Positions 26,259 to 35,040 of a stretch of 64,000 nucleotides of DNA are shown piece by piece. The DNA comes from SZUA-320 sp963707875 (lineage in GTDB: Bacteria > Gemmatimonadota > Gemmatimonadetes > Gemmatimonadales > GWC2-71-9): positions 372,001 to 436,000 of the forward strand of contig CAVPRU010000014.1 in assembly GCA_963707875.1 (NCBI GenBank), written 5' to 3'. The notes under the pieces are model-generated. The model was not told where the DNA came from. It saw nothing but the letters and a program-made list of their open reading frames with translations, and did not search any database. The translations under genes and the position numbers were made by a program. Each line of letters opens with the position of its first letter. Within the stretch, counting starts at the first letter, position 1.

Positions 26259-27107
26259 TCACTTGGAATAGTCGTAGAACCCGCGACCGCTCTTCCGGCC
26301 GAGGTGACCGGCGGCGACCATCCGGCGCAGCAGCGGGCAGGCCCGATACTTGGGATCGCCCAGCCCCTGGTGCAGCACCTCCAGGATGGCGAGGCAGACA
26401 TCGAGCCCGATCAGGTCGGCCAGGGCGAGCGGCCCCATCGGGTGGTTCATCCCCAGTTTCATGACCGTATCGACGGCTTCGGGGGTGGCCACGCCCTCCA
26501 TGACGCAGTACACGGCCTCGTTGATCATCGGCATCAGGATCCGGTTGGCGACGAATCCCGGATAGTCATTCACCTCGACCGGCGTCTTCCCCAGGGCACG
26601 CGCGATCTCGACCACCCGAGCTGTTGCGTGATCGGACGTGGCGTGACCCCGGATGATCTCCACCAGTTGCATGACGGGGACCGGATTCATGAAGTGCATC
26701 CCCACCACTTGCCCGGGCCGGCCGGTACTCGCAGCGATGGCGGTAATGCTGATGGAGGAGGTGTTGGACGCCAGGATCACCCCGGGAGCACAGACCCGAT
26801 CGAGGGTCTGGAAGATCTCGAACTTGAGCGCCGGATTCTCGGTGGCCGCTTCCACGACGAGCTCCGCGCCGGCGGCCGCCTCCAGTGATTCCGCCGTCGC
26901 GATCCGGCTCAGCACCAGGGCTGGCTCCTCGGCGGACAGCGTCCCTTTCTTGACCTGGCGATCCAGGTTCTTGCGGATGGTCGTCAGGCCCTGCTCCAGG
27001 GCCGCGGCTCGCACGTCGATCAGGGTCACATCCCATTCATGCTGGGCAAAGAGATGGGCGATGCCGTTGCCCATGGTACCTGCCCCGATCACTGCCACCT
27101 TGCTCAT
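26259..27107 (-). CDS. 3-hydroxybutyryl-CoA dehydrogenase
   Basis: 282 residues, starting at ATG 27107 with AAGGAG 8 nt upstream. The NAD-binding GAGTMGNGIA is at the N-terminus. ASNTSSISIT, the catalytic-region HFMNPVPVMQLVEII and the C-terminal NHPMGPLALADLIGLD are all characteristic. It oxidises 3-hydroxyacyl-CoA to 3-oxoacyl-CoA, the substrate type of the nearby thiolase. The start overlaps the stop of the CPBP gene (ATGA). Confidence 0.93.
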   Translation of the reverse strand: MSKVAVIGAGTMGNGIAHLFAQHEWDVTLIDVRAAALEQGLTTIRKNLDRQVKKGTLSAEEPALVLSRIATAESLEAAAGAELVVEAATENPALKFEIFQTLDRVCAPGVILASNTSSISITAIAASTGRPGQVVGMHFMNPVPVMQLVEIIRGHATSDHATARVVEIARALGKTPVEVNDYPGFVANRILMPMINEAVYCVMEGVATPEAVDTVMKLGMNHPMGPLALADLIGLDVCLAILEVLHQGLGDPKYRACPLLRRMVAAGHLGRKSGRGFYDYSK

Positions 27108-27964
27108 GCCTGTGTCTCCTTCGCGAGGACCCGCGCTACCATGCCGATTGCCGCCAGCAGCACTCCGGTGGCCAGGACTCCAGCCTCTGGTCCAAACGGG
27201 CCTCCGGTCAGCCACGGCGGGCCCCCCGGGGCATAGTCGAGTCCCGGCACCGGCAGCGGCAGCCCGCTGACGGGAGCGGCCAGCGACGCCAGGGTGAGGT
27301 TCCAGCCGAGATGGGCGCCGGTGGCCGTCCAGAGGCCACCGGGAAGATAGAAGATCAGCCCGAGGAACACCCCCGCCAGGACGATATTGACGAGTCCGAA
27401 CGCGGTGATTTCGGGATTGAACAGGTGCGCGGCCCCGAACAGAAGGGCCAGCCCCACCACGGCGGGCCACCGACCCAGGGCCTGAGTCAGGACGACCAGC
27501 GGCAACCCTCGGAAGATCACCTCTTCGGCCAGGGCCGCAGGCCCCAGCAGCGCCAACAAACCCGGCAGATTGGCTAGCCACGCCGCGGTGGTTCCGCCAT
27601 CGGCCGACCACGCGGCGCCGGCCGTCAGTACCCCCAGCACCATGACGACAACGGCCGGCAGGGCTCCGAACCCGAGGCCTCTCGGGAAGCCGCGCCCTCC
27701 CCCGGGTACCCAGCGCAGGTCTGTCGGGCTGAGCCGGGCTGCCCGAAGCCCCATCGCCCAGGTCAGCACGCCGAAGGCGAGCAGGGCACAGCCGGCCTGG
27801 ATGGCCGCGCTGGCCATGATGTCAGGCGGGGCGTCCCCGAAGAGCCGCCCCGTTACCCCTGCGTACAGCAGCACCGTGAAGAGAAACCCCGCCAGCAGAA
27901 AGCTGGCCGCCAGCCCGACCGCCACCAGGCGGCGCGGCGGATCGCGAGGGGCGGCCCGGCTCAC
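27104..27964 (-). CDS. CPBP family intramembrane metalloprotease
   Basis: 286 residues from a GTG at 27964, chosen because it overlaps the bioY stop as GTGA; an ATG at 27994 would overlap bioY by 34 nt. About eight hydrophobic segments are visible. The CPBP/Rce1-type motifs are EEVIFRG, FGAAH and HLGWN, carrying the Glu, His and Asn of the putative active site. Its substrate is unknown. Its place in a metabolic operon gives no clear clue to its role. Confidence 0.88.
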   Translation of the reverse strand: MSRAAPRDPPRRLVAVGLAASFLLAGFLFTVLLYAGVTGRLFGDAPPDIMASAAIQAGCALLAFGVLTWAMGLRAARLSPTDLRWVPGGGRGFPRGLGFGALPAVVVMVLGVLTAGAAWSADGGTTAAWLANLPGLLALLGPAALAEEVIFRGLPLVVLTQALGRWPAVVGLALLFGAAHLFNPEITAFGLVNIVLAGVFLGLIFYLPGGLWTATGAHLGWNLTLASLAAPVSGLPLPVPGLDYAPGGPPWLTGGPFGPEAGVLATGVLLAAIGMVARVLAKETQA

Positions 27965-28536
27965 GCGGAAATCGGAAGCCGGCGACGGAGCCACGGCATC
28001 ATCACCGACGCCACCCCGACCTTGCCGAAACTGGCCATCACGAACGGGATCGGGCCGGGACCAAAGGCCACCTGAAGATCACTCCCCAGCACCGTCAGCT
28101 GGGTGATCCCACCCAGATGGATGATCACCATGCCCGCCAGGCCACCCAGCCAGGCGCGCATGATTCCCTTCGTCCTGACGATCGCGCCGGTGGCCGCAGC
28201 GGCCAGCGGGAAGGCGAGCAGGTAGCCGCCGGTCGGGCCGAGCAATCGTTCCAGGCCTGATCCGCCGTTGGCGAAGATGGGGAGGCCGAGGGTTCCCAGC
28301 ACCAGGTACCCCACCATGGTCAGGGCCCCGAGCCGACTCCCGAACACGCCACCGATCACGATCACCGCGAACGACTGGAGGGTCATCGGAACGGGACTGC
28401 CGAGATGGGGCACCGTGACCCGCCCCGCCAGCACCATCAACACCACGCCGGCCAGCACCGCCACGACCAGCACCCATGGGGCCGTGACCAGGACCTGCTG
28501 GCCGGGGTCGGATGGACTCGATTCCGGTTCGGTCAC
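27961..28536 (-). CDS. bioY: Biotin transporter BioY (ECF S component)
   Basis: 191 residues with six hydrophobic segments. The BioY signature is present: VPMTLQSFAVIVIGG, VGYLVLGTLGLPIFANGG and the biotin-site GPTGGYLLAFP. No BioM/BioN partners lie next to it, so it either uses a shared energising module or works alone. It sits between the thiolase and the CPBP gene with stop-start overlaps on both sides. Confidence 0.93.
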   Translation of the reverse strand: MTEPESSPSDPGQQVLVTAPWVLVVAVLAGVVLMVLAGRVTVPHLGSPVPMTLQSFAVIVIGGVFGSRLGALTMVGYLVLGTLGLPIFANGGSGLERLLGPTGGYLLAFPLAAAATGAIVRTKGIMRAWLGGLAGMVIIHLGGITQLTVLGSDLQVAFGPGPIPFVMASFGKVGVASVMMPWLRRRLPISA

Positions 28537-29720
28537 ACCGCCTCGACCGAGAGCGCCACCGCGTTGCCGCCGCCCAGGCAGAGGGTGGCCAGCCCGGACG
28601 AGACCGAGCGGTCCTGCATCGCGGACAGCAGGGTGGTGAGCACCCGGGCACCGCTGGCGCCGATCGGATGGCCCAGGGCGATGGCTCCACCGTTCACGTT
28701 GACCCGGTCGGCGTCCCAGCCGAGGCCACGACCGTCGGCGATCGCCTGCACTGCGAACGCCTCGTTGGCCTCGATCAGTCCGTAGTCATTGATCGTCGTG
28801 CCGGCCTGCTTCATGAGGTTCTGCACGGCGAGGATTGGAGCGTAGAACAGTTCCTTCGGCTCCCCGCCGCCCGTGGCGTAGCCGGTGATCCGGGCCATCG
28901 GGGTCAGGCCGTGCGTCTTGGCAAACGCGAGCGAAGTCACCACCAGAGCGCTGGCACCGTCGTTCAGCCCGGGCGCGTTGCCGGGGGTGACGGTCCCGTC
29001 CTTCTCGAAGGCGGGGCGGAGCTTGGCCAACGCTTCCACCGAGGTGTCCTCCCGGGGTCCCTCGTCGGTGTCGACGGTGGTGGTGCCCTTCCGGGAGGCG
29101 ATGACGACGGGGACGATCTCCCGGCGGAAGCGCCCTCCCTCGATCGCCGCCACGGCCTTGCGGTGACTGTGGCAGGCGTACTCGTCCTGCTCCTCCCGGG
29201 TCACGCCCGATTTCTGGGCGGTGTACTCCGCGTAGGCACCCATGTGGACCCCCCCGAAGGAGTCCCACAGGCCATCGTGGATCATCCCATCGACCAGATT
29301 CTGGTTGCCGGCCTTGATCCCGGTCCGATAGCCGTAGAGGTAGTGGGGCGAGGCCGACATCGCCTCCATCCCGCCGGCCACCACGCACTGGGCGTCGCCG
29401 GCGCGAATCGACTGGGCCGCCAGCATGACGGCCTTGAGTCCGGAGCCGCAGACCTTGTTGATGGTCAGGGCGGGAATCACGCCGGCCAATCCGGCCTGGA
29501 TCATCGCCTGGCGGGCCGGGGCCTGTCCTGAGCCGCCCTGGAGGACATGTCCCAGGATGACCTCATCGATCAGCGAGGCATCCACCGCGGCGCGGGCTAC
29601 GGCCTCCTTGACGACGATGGCACCGAGTTGCGGAGCGGTGAAACCGGCCAGCCCGCCGAGATATTTCCCGATCGGGGTGCGGCAGGCGGAGAGGATGACG
29701 GGGGTGGTGGAGTCAGGCAC
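28533..29720 (-). CDS. Acetyl-CoA C-acyltransferase (thiolase)
   Basis: 395 residues, GTG start at 29720 with GGAAG upstream. The acyl-accepting Cys is in NKVCGSGLKAV, the His in GGAIALGHPIGASGAR and the proton-transfer Cys in ATLCLGGGNA. The length and the AVQAIADG region fit acetyl-CoA acetyltransferase. It may act with the 3-hydroxybutyryl-CoA dehydrogenase of the same operon in either direction. Confidence 0.94.
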   Translation of the reverse strand: MPDSTTPVILSACRTPIGKYLGGLAGFTAPQLGAIVVKEAVARAAVDASLIDEVILGHVLQGGSGQAPARQAMIQAGLAGVIPALTINKVCGSGLKAVMLAAQSIRAGDAQCVVAGGMEAMSASPHYLYGYRTGIKAGNQNLVDGMIHDGLWDSFGGVHMGAYAEYTAQKSGVTREEQDEYACHSHRKAVAAIEGGRFRREIVPVVIASRKGTTTVDTDEGPREDTSVEALAKLRPAFEKDGTVTPGNAPGLNDGASALVVTSLAFAKTHGLTPMARITGYATGGGEPKELFYAPILAVQNLMKQAGTTINDYGLIEANEAFAVQAIADGRGLGWDADRVNVNGGAIALGHPIGASGARVLTTLLSAMQDRSVSSGLATLCLGGGNAVALSVEAV

Positions 29721-29769
29721 GGCGGGCTTCCATTCGTGAAAAGGTCATGGCCCTGGAGCGCCCGGCTGG

Positions 29770-31707
29770 CTAGCCGGACGTCCGCTTGGTGGATTCGTCG
29801 AGCACCTGCCGGATGAACTCTCCAACCGGCAGCACGGTCTGCTTGTTCCCGGCGCCTCGGGCCCGGACCGCCACGGTGCCGCCATCGACTTCCCGCTGTC
29901 CCAGCACGCCCATGTACGGCACCTTGGCGGTCTCGGCCTCGCGGATCCGGTAGTTCAGGGTCTCGTGGCTCGCGTCGAGGGTGGCCCGGATGCCGGCCGC
30001 CTTGAACTGCGCCGTCACCGCCTGGGCCGCGTCCGCCTGGCTGTCGCTGATCGGGAGGATCCGGACCTGTTCCGGAGCGAGCCAGACCGGGAAGGCACCG
30101 GCAAAGTGCTCGATCAGCGTCCCGATGAAGCGCTCCAGGGTGCCGTAGATGGCGCGATGGATCATCACCGGACGGTGCGGCTTGTTGTCGGCCCCGGTGT
30201 ATTCCAGCTCGAACCGCTCGGGCAGGATGAAGTCGAGCTGGACGGTCGGGCCCTGCCAGACGCGGCCGATGGCGTCCTTGAACTTGATGTCGATCTTGGG
30301 GCCGTAGAAGGCACCGCCCCCGGCGTCGACCCGGTACGGGATCTTCATCCGCTGGAGGGCGGCCTCCAGAGTGGCCTCCGCCTTGTCCCAAGTGGCGTCG
30401 TCCCCCAGCCGCTCCGGTGGTCGGGTCGACACCTCGAAGTCGAGTTCGAAGCCGAACGGCTGCCGGACCAGGCGATCCACCTGGTCCAGGCAGAGGAAGA
30501 TCTCGTCCTCGATCTGATCGAGGGTGCAGAAAATGTGGGCGTCATCCATGGAGAGGCCCCGGACCCGGAGCAGGCCATGCAGGGTCCCGGACTTCTCGTT
30601 GCGATAGACGTTGGCCACTTCGGAGAGCCGGATCGGCAGGTCGCGGTAGCTGCGATGCCGGCTCTTGTAGACCAGCGCGTGCATCGGGCAGTTCATCGGC
30701 TTGACCCGGTAGTGCACCTCCTCCCCTTCCCCGGCGCCGGCCCCCATCGCGGGATACTGATTGGCCTCGTACAGCGGCAGGTGCCCGGAGATCCGGAACA
30801 GTTCTTCCCGGGTCACGTTGGGGGTGTAGACCAGGTCGTACCCCTGGGCCACATTGTCATCCTCCACCGCCCGGGTCAGCAGCCACTTGATCATGGCGCC
30901 TTTGGGGTGCCAGAAGACCAGCCCCGGTCCCACCAGCTCCTGGATGCTGAACAGGTCGAGCTGCCGGCCGAGCACCCGGTGATCCCGCTTGCGAGCCTCC
31001 TCGAGATTGTGGAGGTGGGCCTCCAGATCCTCCTTGCGGAACCAGGCGGTGCCGTAGATCCGCTGCAGCATCTGCCGCTTCTCGTCGCCCCGCCAGTAGG
31101 CCCCGGCGGAGGACAGCAGCTTGAAATGCTTGAGCCGACCGGTGCCGGGGACATGCGGGCCGCGGCAGAGATCGGTAAAGGGCCCGTCGGTGTAGGTCGT
31201 GATGACTTCGTTCTCGGCCAACTCCGCGATCCGCTCCAGCTTGAGCGGGTCATCGGAGAACCGGGCCAAGGCGGCTTCCCGGTCCACGACTTCCCGGACG
31301 AACGGATCGTCCCGCTCGATGACCGCGAGCATCCGGTGCTCGATCGCCTCGAGATCCTCGGGGGTAAACGGTCGCGGCACGTCGAAGTCGTAGTAGAAGC
31401 CGTCATCGATCGACGGGCCGAACCCGATGCCTGCGGTGGGCCAGAGCTCCCGCACCGCGGTAGCCAGGATGTGGGCGGCGGAGTGACGGAGCAGGGGGAG
31501 CGATTCGGGGGTCCGGTCGGTCAGGATCGCCACCGTCGCATCCGCCTCGATGGGGCGATCCAGGTCCCGGATTTCGCCGTTCACCGCGATCGCCAGCGCC
31601 GCGCGGGCCAGACCGGGACCGATCTGCTCGGCGAGCTGCCGTCCGGTGGCCCCCGACGGCAGGCTCCGGACACTGCCGTCAGGGAGGGTGACCTGAACGT
31701 CGCTCAT
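29770..31707 (-). CDS. thrS: Threonine-tRNA ligase
   Basis: 645 residues. Domains in order: TGS (1-62), editing domain with HSAAHILA and LCRGPHVP (about 63-240), class II catalytic core (YRVKPMNCPMH, RNEKSGTLHGLLRVR, HRAIYGTLERF) and the anticodon-binding domain (from about 540). The ATG at 31707 overlaps the stop of a 45-residue membrane-peptide gene. A hairpin plus T-run lies in the common leader (31870-31898). Confidence 0.97.
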   Translation of the reverse strand: MSDVQVTLPDGSVRSLPSGATGRQLAEQIGPGLARAALAIAVNGEIRDLDRPIEADATVAILTDRTPESLPLLRHSAAHILATAVRELWPTAGIGFGPSIDDGFYYDFDVPRPFTPEDLEAIEHRMLAVIERDDPFVREVVDREAALARFSDDPLKLERIAELAENEVITTYTDGPFTDLCRGPHVPGTGRLKHFKLLSSAGAYWRGDEKRQMLQRIYGTAWFRKEDLEAHLHNLEEARKRDHRVLGRQLDLFSIQELVGPGLVFWHPKGAMIKWLLTRAVEDDNVAQGYDLVYTPNVTREELFRISGHLPLYEANQYPAMGAGAGEGEEVHYRVKPMNCPMHALVYKSRHRSYRDLPIRLSEVANVYRNEKSGTLHGLLRVRGLSMDDAHIFCTLDQIEDEIFLCLDQVDRLVRQPFGFELDFEVSTRPPERLGDDATWDKAEATLEAALQRMKIPYRVDAGGGAFYGPKIDIKFKDAIGRVWQGPTVQLDFILPERFELEYTGADNKPHRPVMIHRAIYGTLERFIGTLIEHFAGAFPVWLAPEQVRILPISDSQADAAQAVTAQFKAAGIRATLDASHETLNYRIREAETAKVPYMGVLGQREVDGGTVAVRARGAGNKQTVLPVGEFIRQVLDESTKRTSG

Positions 31708-31841
31708 GGGGTGAGCAGAGCGACGATGGGACCGGTCACCGGCGCCAGGCGGAAGAACAGGACAAGGCCCGCCGCCAGGACCAGCGCCAGGGCGACCCAT
31801 TGCACGATGGTGGACCTGCTGGGGGTTGTCTCTTCGGCCAT
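31704..31841 (-). CDS. 45-residue single-pass membrane peptide upstream of thrS
   Basis: The frame starts at ATG 31841 and ends in TGA at 31704-31706, overlapping the thrS ATG (ATGA coupling). The sequence is MAEETTPSRSTIVQWV followed by a hydrophobic helix (residues ~15-32) and a short tail, a typical small membrane protein. I recognise no family. The exact stop-start coupling and the membrane-like composition argue that it is real; translation could couple to thrS. Confidence 0.5.
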   Translation of the reverse strand: MAEETTPSRSTIVQWVALALVLAAGLVLFFRLAPVTGPIVALLTP

Positions 31842-31869
31842 GAACCAGAGCTCGAGAATCGAAGTTCGG

Positions 31870-31898
31870 AAAAAAAGGCCCGCAGGTCTGCCAGCGGG
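31870..31898 (-). terminator. Terminator-like hairpin in the thrS-operon leader (possible attenuator)
   Basis: On the minus strand CCCGC-(10 nt)-GCGGG is followed by CC and seven T. It lies 29 nt before the 45-residue peptide and no minus-strand gene lies upstream that it could end, so it would stop leader transcription. The canonical T-box AGGGTGGNACCGCG is not seen. Confidence 0.5.
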
Positions 31899-31923
31899 TA
31901 GCCTCGTCCATTAAGTTAACTCC

Positions 31924-32355
31924 ATGCCCAGGCTTTCTGTACGCCGCTCCAGGTCTCTGGCGGAGACCCTCGCGCTCGCGGCCGGGGGCCTCGCCGCCGG
32001 GTTCGTGGGCGGGTTCCTCGCGGGCGGTCTCCTGGGACCGGCGCGAATCCGCCAGGCGGTCACCGATTGGGGCACCGAGAAGCCCGAGCCCGGCACCGCC
32101 GGAGGGGCGGCCGCCGCGATCCGGTACCGCACTGGCCGTCGACCCCGTCTTGGCCAAGGCCGCGCTCAGGGTGATTCCGGTCGATCGTCGACGGGTGGAA
32201 CTGCACGGCTGGGTCACCAGTCGGCGCGAAGGCGCCCGGACCATCCGGCTCGCCCGGGAGGCCGCGCCGGGGTCGACGTGGTGGGTCGACTCCGGGTCCG
32301 GGGAGAAGATGACCAACCCCCGGGTGACGAGCAGGACGAGCGCCGCCCGGCATGA
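31924..32355 (+). pseudogene. BON-like domain protein with two compensating frame breaks
   Basis: The N-terminus (ETLALAAGGLAAGFVGGFLAGGLLG) is a hydrophobic anchor. At 32121-32122 the coherent reading moves by +1, giving ALAVDPVLAKAALRVIPVD and VELHGWVTSRREGARTIRLA, and at 32269-32272 it returns, giving GVDVVGRLRVRGEDD. Joined, these parts match the BON pattern (periplasmic phospholipid- or membrane-associated domain). Removing one C and adding one G restores the frame. As written, the single open frame yields Arg/Gly-rich nonsense in the middle. The stop overlaps the valS ATG. Confidence 0.6.
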
Positions 32356-35040
32356 GTACCGAGCTCCCCCCGCAATACCAGCCGGCGGAGATCGAGCGGG
32401 CACTCTACTGCCTGGTGGGAATCCCGGCAGCTCTGGCGGGCCAGCGCCGACGGCCGCCGGAACGGGTACGTCGTCATGCTCCCGCCGCCCAACGTCACCG
32501 CCAGTCTTCACATGGGGCACGGGCTCAATCAGACCATCCAGGACGCCCTGGTCCGGTTCGAGCGGATGCGGGGGCGCGCGGCCCTCTGGCTCCCCGGCAC
32601 CGATCACGCCGGGATCGCCACCCAGAACGTGGTGGAGCGGAGCCTGCGGGACGCGGGACGCACCCGATTCGACCTGGGACGCGATGCGTTCGTGGAACGC
32701 GTCTGGTCTCACGTTCGCGACACCGGCCAGACGATTCTCCAGCAGATGCGCGGGATCGGCTCCTCCTGCGACTGGTCCCGGACCTACTTCACCCTGGACG
32801 ACGGGCTCTCCCGGGCGGTCCGGGAGGTCTTCGTCCGGCTGTACGAGAAGGACCTGATCTACCGGGGCAAGTACATCATCAACTGGTGTCCCCGATGCCT
32901 GACCGCGCTCTCCAACGAGGAGGCGGAGAAGGAGGAGGTCGGCCGGCAAGCTCTGGCACCTCCGCTATCCACTGGAGGGCGGCGGCCATCTGGTGGTCGC
33001 CACCACCCGGCCGGAGACCATGCTGGGCGATACCGGAGTGGCGGTCCATCCGGACGACCCCCGATACCGGAACCTGGTGGGCCGGCAGATCCGGTTGCCG
33101 CTGGCCGACCGGATCATTCCGGTGGTGGCCGACGCCGCCGTCGACCCGGCGTTCGGTACCGGCGCCGTCAAGCTGACGCCCGGCCCACGACCAGCTCGAC
33201 TTCGAGATCGCCAGCCGGGTCGGGGTCGAAGCGCTCGACGTGCTGACGCCAGAGGCCCGGATGAACGACGCCGTCCCCGAGCCGTTCCGGGGGCTCGAGG
33301 CGGTCGAGGCGCGCCGTCGGGTGGTGGCGCGAGTTCGAACGGCTGGGTCTGCTGGAGAAGGTGGTGGAGCATCACCCACTCGGTGGGCCACTGCTACCGC
33401 TGTCACACCGTGGTGCAGCCGCGGCTCTCGGAGCAGTGGTTCGTCCGGATGGCGCCGCTGGCCGGCCCCCGCGCTCGAGGCCTACCGGAGCGGCAAGCTG
33501 CGGTTCATCCCCGAGCGCCGCGGTGAGGAGTACGCCCACTGGATGGAGAACATCCGGGACTGGTGCATCTCCCGGCAGATCTGGTGGGGTCACCGGATCC
33601 CGGTCTGGTACTGTGACGCGCCGTCCTGCGGCGGAATCCACCCCAGCCGGACCGATCTGACCCGGTGCCCATCCTGTGGCGGGCCGGTCCGCCAGGACGA
33701 GGACGTCCTCGACACCTGGTTCAGCTCCCAGCTGGTGCCGTTCAGCGCCCTCGGCTGGCCCGAGCAGACCGATGACCTGAAGGCCTTCTATCCCGGGCAC
33801 CTGCTGGTCACCGCCCCCGAGATCCTGTTCTTCTGGGTGGCCCGAATGGTGATGATCGGGATCGAGTTCATGGGGGAGATTCCCTTCGACACGGTCTACC
33901 TCCACGGGACGGTGCGCGACACCGAGCACCGCAAGATGTCCAAGTCGCTCGGCAACGGGATCGATCCTCTGGACGTGATCGAACGCTACGGAGCCGACGC
34001 GCTGCGGTATACCGTGCTGGCCGGCGCAGCGGTGGGCACCGACCTGGTGCTCGACCACCGGGATCTGGACGGCTCGTTCGCGGCCGGACGGAACTTTGCC
34101 AACAAGCTGTGGAACGCAGGCCGCTTTCTGCTGTCCAATCTGGGCGCCACGGTGCGACCCCTCGCCGGCGGCTCGGCGGTCGTCGTGCGCCGCAAGGAAC
34201 TCACGCTCGCCGATCGGTGGATCATCGCCCGCTGCGACCAGACGGTTCGGGAAGCCACCCAGGCCTATCAGCGGTTTCGGCTCAACGAGGCGGTGGCCAC
34301 GGTGTACCGGTTCATCTGGGATGACCTGGCCGACTGGTACATCGAGCAGGTCAAGCCCCGGCTCTACCGGGATGAGCCGGGTGCCGACGTGGCGCAGGCG
34401 GTATTGGCGCAGACCTTCGACGTGGCCTTGCGGCTGCTGCACCCGGTGATGCCCTTCATCACCGAGACCCTCTGGCGCCGCCTTCCGGCTCGGGGCCCGC
34501 GAGGCCTCGATCTCCACCCAGGCGTGGCCCGAGCCCGATGACCGGGCCCCCGATCCAGGGGCGCTGGCCGACTTCGCCCTGGTGCAGGCCGTGGTCGGGG
34601 CGGTTCGCTCCCTCCGGGCCGAGTACGGGGTGCCGCCCGGCAAGTCGGTGCGACTCCTCGTCGGATCGCCGTCAGCCGCCGCCCGGCGGGCGATCGGTCT
34701 GGAACTGGGGACGGTGCGCCGGCTGGCCAAGCTCTCCGAGTTGAGCTTCGGTTCGCCGACCGACGGCACCGCGGTCGGCAGCACCGTGCTGCCGGACGGC
34801 ACCGTGGTGGCGGTACCGCTCGGCGATCTGGTGGACATCGAGCGGGAGTGCGCCCGACTGGGAGAGGAGGTCAGCCGACTGGGGGAACTGGTTCGAGGGC
34901 AGGAGGGGAAACTGGCCAACCCGCAGTTCGTGTCCCGGGCCCCGTCCGAGGTGGTGAAACGGGAGCGAGAGAAACTGGCCTCCTGGCAGGGACAGGTGCA
35001 GGCCCTCACGCAGAAGCGGCAGGAGCTCGGTTGCGGCTGA
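32352..35040 (+). pseudogene. valS: Valine-tRNA ligase, broken by seven single-base frame shifts as assembled
   Basis: The three frames together give a full ValRS: N-terminus with ELPPQYQPAEIERALY, MLPPPNVTASLHMGHG (HIGH-type), the editing-domain region with TTRPETMLGDT, CISRQIWWGHRIPVWYC, KMSKSLGNGIDPLDVI (KMSKS), the anticodon domain and a C-terminal coiled coil (VDIERECARLGEEVSRL). The frame moves by +1 at about 32412, 32944, 33182, 33330, 33376, 33469 and 34500, each consistent with one surplus C or G. ValRS is essential, so either the sequence has errors or another copy exists. The C-terminal frame ends at 35040. Confidence 0.9.

Noticed and set aside
31870..31903. T-box riboswitch for thrS
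   Set aside because: No AGGGTGGNACCGCG element and no room for a stem I before the overlapping plus-strand gene; only a hairpin with a T-run is seen.
32352..35040. Programmed ribosomal frameshifting in valS
   Set aside because: Seven sites with no shared slippery sequence, in a gene not known to use it; single-base surplus is simpler.
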